From Branchiostoma floridae (taxonomy: Eukaryota; Chordata; Leptocardii; Amphioxiformes; Branchiostomatidae), in the NCBI RefSeq assembly GCF_000003815.2, contig NC_049982.1:21320948-21384947 (forward strand): a stretch of DNA of 64,000 bases. Reading direction: 5' to 3'. Positions 60,581 through 64,000 of the stretch are shown here, piece by piece (the stretch's first letter is position 1; each line of letters opens with the position of its first letter). The notes below the pieces were generated by a model, which ran no database searches, was not told the DNA's origin, and saw only the letters and a list, made by a program, of their open reading frames with translations. The translations under genes and the position numbers were made by a program.

Positions 60581-60793
60581 CCGAGTGGGTAGAGTGTTTG
60601 CCTTGCATTCGGTAGGCCGAGTCATACCAAAGACTTTAAAAATGGTACATGCTGCTTTCTCTGCTCAGCACTCAGCATTCGGGAAAGAGTATGGAGGTTG
60701 AACACACACCACTACCAGTGGATTAGCCCTCATGTTGTAGTGATTGCACAAAGCTGTGTGGCCCAGGGCTATCAGGCGCGGGAAGGCTTTGAC
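60581..60793 (+). mobile_element. tRNA-derived SINE, internally deleted, with ttctgattgg duplication
   Basis: It shares ccgagtgggtagagtg, gcattcggta, gagtcataccaaagacttt and the actaccagtgga segment with the SINE at 32.35/38.85 kb, but lacks the B-box part. Flanks ttctgattgg at 60571-60580 and 60794-60803 are a 10-base target duplication. The host site lies in a segment whose ggggccttctgattgg...cggcgcctggctat phrase is itself repeated at about 60147-60183. Confidence 0.75.
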
Positions 60794-61192
60794 TTCTGAT
60801 TGGTCCACGGCGCCTGGCTATAAAATAATATGAAATAATATTATGATAACTACAGAGTATAACTACTAGTAGGGCTTAAGTTAGTTTGTTTATAAGTCGA
60901 TTCATAAATAAACTGGGGAAGACAGAATGCTAACTAGTCCTATGCACATTTTTTTCTTCTTAAAATCTCATCCATCGTGTGTTGCTCCTTTGCACGCCGG
61001 CTCTTGGGCAATATTCCGAAGTACGATAGGAACAAGTGCCCTATTACTATAAACTGAAGAGCTGCTTAGATTAAAAAAAAAACGCTTTATTCTATCTCAC
61101 AACCCTCAAGCGAAACTGAACAGCAGTATTGGCGTATGTGTCGAGAACAGATCAGTTTGATGATGACAAGGTAGTTTGAGGACTTTGTGACC

Positions 61193-61244
61193 GCGCAATG
61201 CATTCTGGGAAGCCCCGTACAATGAATGACGTTCTGGAACGTCA
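61193..61244 (+). promoter_or_regulatory. ZNF143/Staf-type site plus TGACGTTC palindrome upstream of OTU gene B
   Basis: gcgcaatgcattctgggaag and then tgacgttctggaacgtca recur here with the same order and spacing as in copy A, while bases around them have changed. Distance to the start codon is about 125-175 bases. Confidence 0.6.
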
Positions 61245-61368
61245 CAAACGTTTCCGTGGAACGTCGCGACTTTGAGAAAGAATGCTTTGAGTAAACAAAC
61301 GTAAGACGAAGTCCTTGAAAATACATTGGTTTGAAACTTTGCGCGGAGATTTAAAAGAAATCGTCAGT

Positions 61369-63655
61369 ATGGGTTGCAATTGGTCGAAATGTAAGATTCA
61401 ACCTGCAGAAGCAGAAGCCGCTCCTCGGTCCTTGCCAAACACCAGGTGAGTTGGTTTAGACTGGATTAAACTTTGATTTACAAATGCTGCCGTTCCAATA
61501 TGCCGGGCAATAATTGTAGACATGTCCTTTCGTTCTATACGTAATGTGCATTTTCTGTGCCATTAAAAATCAGGAATGGTGCCAGAGGCTGACGTCATTG
61601 AATGAAAAACAACAACAACAAAAAAAAAAAAAATTTCAGACCAAGAGGACTATGAACAAAATAGATTCAGCAAGAAGAAGAGGTCCATGACAGAAAAGGA
61701 GGACCCAGATTATAAAACCTGAAAACACTGCGATTGACTAGCAATCATTCCTGGTCTGTTTCATGGTCTCCCACCGCGTCGGTCACGACAATTTTTGGTG
61801 ATCTTTATCTAGCTATCTAGTTATGTTTCAAGATCACACTCGTCAAAAATCAGATATCGCGCGCGCATATCGTATCATCTGATTCCATTTTCCTGTCCTC
61901 CCATGTTTCTCTTACCTCCTCGAATTCTTCGGTTGCACTCAGCGCCATTAATGCCTAAGTTGGCAGGCTGTGACCACAGTATTATCTTCTGGATGCAGGC
62001 TAGCTAGTCGGGCCAGAAAACAAGCAAGAAAGCTTCAGGCAAGGATTGCCAAGTGTTTCCAGAGAAGAGAGAAGAACGTCAAGAAAGTTGTCGGGTCGGC
62101 CCCATGCAATGCTGAGGAAACGTCTCCAGATAAAGTAGTTGAGGATCTGGGCACAGTCCCGCACCTTGCTAAGGCTACGGATCCGGTAGTTGAGGGTTCA
62201 TACACAGTGCCACACATTGCCGAGGAAACGTCTCCAGATATGGAAGTTGAGGGTACGGCCACAGTGCCACATATTGCTGAGGCAACGTCTCCAGATATGG
62301 AAGCTGGGTGTACGGCCACAGTGCCACATATTGCCGAGGAAACGTCTCCAGATATGGAAGTTGAGGGTACAGCCACAGTGCCACATATTGCTGAGGCAAC
62401 GTCTCCAGATATGGAAGTTGGGGGTACGGCCACAGTGCCACACATTGCCGAGGAAACGTCTCCAGATATGGAAGTTGGGGGTACGGCCACAGTGCCACAT
62501 ATTGCCGAGGAAACGTCTCCAGATATGGAAGTTGAGGGTACGGCCACAGTGCCACATATTGCTGAGGAAACGTCTCCAGATATGGAAGTTGAGGGTACGG
62601 CCACAGTGCCACATATTGTCGAGGAAACGTCTTCAGATATGGATGTTGAGGGTACGGCCACAGTGCCACATATTGCCGAGGAAACGTCTCCAGACATGGA
62701 AGTTGAGGGTACGGCCACAGTGCCACATATTGCTGAGGAAACGTCTCCAGATATGGAAGTTGAGGGTACGGCCACAGTGCCACATATTGTCGAGGAAACG
62801 TCTTCAGATATGGAAGTTGAGGGTACGGCCACAGTGCCACATATTGCTAAGGCAACGTCTCCAGAGATGGAAGTTGAGGGTACGGCCACAGTGCCACACC
62901 TTGCTGAGGCAAAAGATCCCAACACAGTCTCACACTCAAATAAAGTACCAGATCCGAATTTGGAAATTGAAGATCCAGGCCAAACCCAACATCCTGTTGA
63001 GGCAACAGATATGAAAATAGTGTTTGAGGATCCAGATCCAAGAATGGTGGCTGAAGACACGACAACGGAGCATTCCAGATGTCTCAGACGATCCATATCC
63101 GTCGGCCAGCTTTCCTTCCGTCACAAACGGAAGTCGATCTTCAAGTCACGGAGTGACAGACTTCTTCTGGAAGAGCGGATAGCAAGTTTAGGGTACGAGC
63201 GGGACCGAGTGCCGGGAGACGGAAACTGCTTCTTTTGGGCGGCCGCCAGGCAGTTGTGTAGAGGACAACCACGGGTCACTACTACTGCGCAGGAGCTGAG
63301 ACAAGATCTGGTGAAGTACATCAAGTCCCAAGCCGACTCCTACATCCCGTTCCTCGTAGGGGGGGCAAAGGCGTTCTGGAAGCAGTTAGACAAGCTGTCG
63401 GCGGAGGGACAATGGTCCACAGACCTGGCTGATGCCTTGCCGCATGCCCTAGCGAACTTCACTTCAAGGAGTGTCATCCTTATCACGAGTAAGCCCAATC
63501 AGCCTACTATTTCTATCACACCTGACAGCGGCAATGAGTCCGGTACCCCTGTAGTACTGTCATATTCCGCCAGGTGGGGCGTAGAGCATTACGATGCCGT
63601 CATCCAAAAGAACGAAGAGAGGTCTGATCCAGAGCACGGATCAACAGCAATATGA
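61369..63655 (+). CDS. Acylated OTU-family cysteine protease (probable deubiquitinase), copy B, 577 aa
   Basis: Exons are 61369-61445 and 61999-63655, joined in phase 2. The N-terminus MGCNWSKCK is kept, followed by RARKQARKLQARIAK. Twelve 19-aa repeats of the SPDMEVEGTATVPHIAEET type follow. The OTU domain is as in copy A: PGDGNCFFWAA (Phe instead of Leu after the catalytic Cys436) and EHYDAV (His556). From the RRSISVGQLSF linker to the stop I see only this change. The frame is open and the splice sites are conserved, so the gene looks functional even though its two block neighbours are broken. Frame-shifted and antisense frames of 200-350 codons over the repeats are by-products of the 57-base periodicity. 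Confidence 0.88.
62231..62914 (+). repeat. In-frame 57-bp coding repeat, twelve units (SPDMEVEGTATVPHIAEET)
   Basis: The length is the same 19 residues as in copy A, but the consensus differs at about nine positions and is uniform within the array. Variants are VGG/AGC for VEG and IVEETSS for IAEETSP. The pattern IVEETSSDM occurs twice, five units apart in phase, hinting at a larger duplication of several units. Confidence 0.9.
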
Positions 63656-64000
63656 AAACAGGACAGAGACGCCGCCTCCCACGATGATTATATCGCCACT
63701 AAACATGACCGGAGAGCGAAGATTTCCCTGTACGACCCGGTCACCGCTGTTTTCAGCACATCACCGTGGTGGCAACTGAGGGGTCCCTGTTAAAGGTAAG
63801 ATTGTTTCAGGTAGTCTAAAATATACTAGTATTGTATGAAAACCAATAATGTTAGATGCGGTCAATCTGATATAAACCACCATCTAACGTTATCTCATCC
63901 CATAAACTTGGCTTACGACCCTTTACCTTAATACGTTCTAATTATGTTTAACTTAACCTTTGATGCCTAGTGACGAGTGATAGTCCACAGATGACAAATA
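63656..64000. other. 3' flank of OTU gene B, almost identical to copy A
   Basis: Only isolated differences from 45575-45918 are visible (for example ctcatccca for ctcagccca). The donor-like aaag|gtaaga is kept at ~63795. The block continues beyond the window. Confidence 0.6.

Larger units (their letters stand above)
48223..64000 (+). repeat. Duplicated block, copy B (LRR pseudogene, two-TM pseudogene, intact OTU)
   Basis: It is collinear with copy A. It contains both 100-N gaps. It lacks the large transposons of copy A but carries its own ~1.66-kb repeat insertion at 56.08-57.74 kb. The copy runs off the right edge. Divergence from A is moderate in introns and flanks but very low from the 3' half of the OTU exon onward. 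Confidence 0.85.

Noticed and set aside
62190-63014. Second plus-strand frame of 274 codons over the OTU repeat array
   Set aside because: It is an out-of-frame reading of the same 57-bp repeats.
62035-63096. Minus-strand frame of 353 codons opposite OTU gene B, and the 305-codon equivalent opposite gene A (44098-45015)
   Set aside because: They are open only because the 57-bp unit lacks stops in that frame. The sense strand has splice sites, an acylation motif and the OTU domain.

Overview
The window is animal genomic DNA: spliced genes with GT-AG introns, dense families of small inverted-repeat transposons, tRNA-derived SINEs, and two runs of exactly 100 N. Protein style (large LRR receptors with tandemly repeated cytoplasmic tails, EGF/YWTD/CCP mosaics, 2-TM small proteins) and repeat content suggest a cephalochordate (amphioxus, Branchiostoma). 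That assignment is inferred from recognition, not from a database search.

Layout. 1-8.6 kb holds repeats: a ~250-bp tandem array, two inverted-repeat elements and a ~655-bp triplication. 8.7-18.5 kb holds one complete gene on the + strand that I could splice in frame over 18 coding exons (888 aa): signal peptide, YWTD propeller, EGF, an unnamed extracellular module, four CCP/sushi domains and a C-terminal hydrophobic segment. 21.3-23.1 kb holds a three-exon gene for a small two-TM protein with a PPPY tail; its exon 1/2 junction is off by one base.

From about 23.4 kb onward the window consists of one block present twice in the same order and strand: copy A at ~23.4-45.9 kb and copy B at ~48.2 kb to beyond the window end. 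Each copy has (1) an LRR transmembrane receptor with a repeat tail, (2) a paralogue of the two-TM protein, and (3) an OTU-family cysteine protease (probable deubiquitinase) whose N-terminus begins MGCNWSKCK, a dual-acylation type motif, followed by an in-frame array of 19-residue repeats. All three products are predicted to sit at membranes. The OTU gene is intact in both copies. The LRR gene is intact only in A. The two-TM gene is damaged in both, by a frameshifted tail in A and a frameshift plus stop in B. Copy A is swollen by nested insertions, including a 6.46-kb long-inverted-repeat element that lies inside a SINE and itself carries three smaller elements. Between the blocks lies a 38-bp minisatellite of about 23 units (46.38-47.27 kb).

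The best candidate for something undescribed is the block itself: a linked, duplicated set of receptor, small membrane protein and membrane-tethered OTU protease. Functional cooperation is inference from linkage and predicted location. Because both N-gaps fall in copy B, a haplotype or assembly artefact must be excluded before reading A and B as true tandem paralogues.
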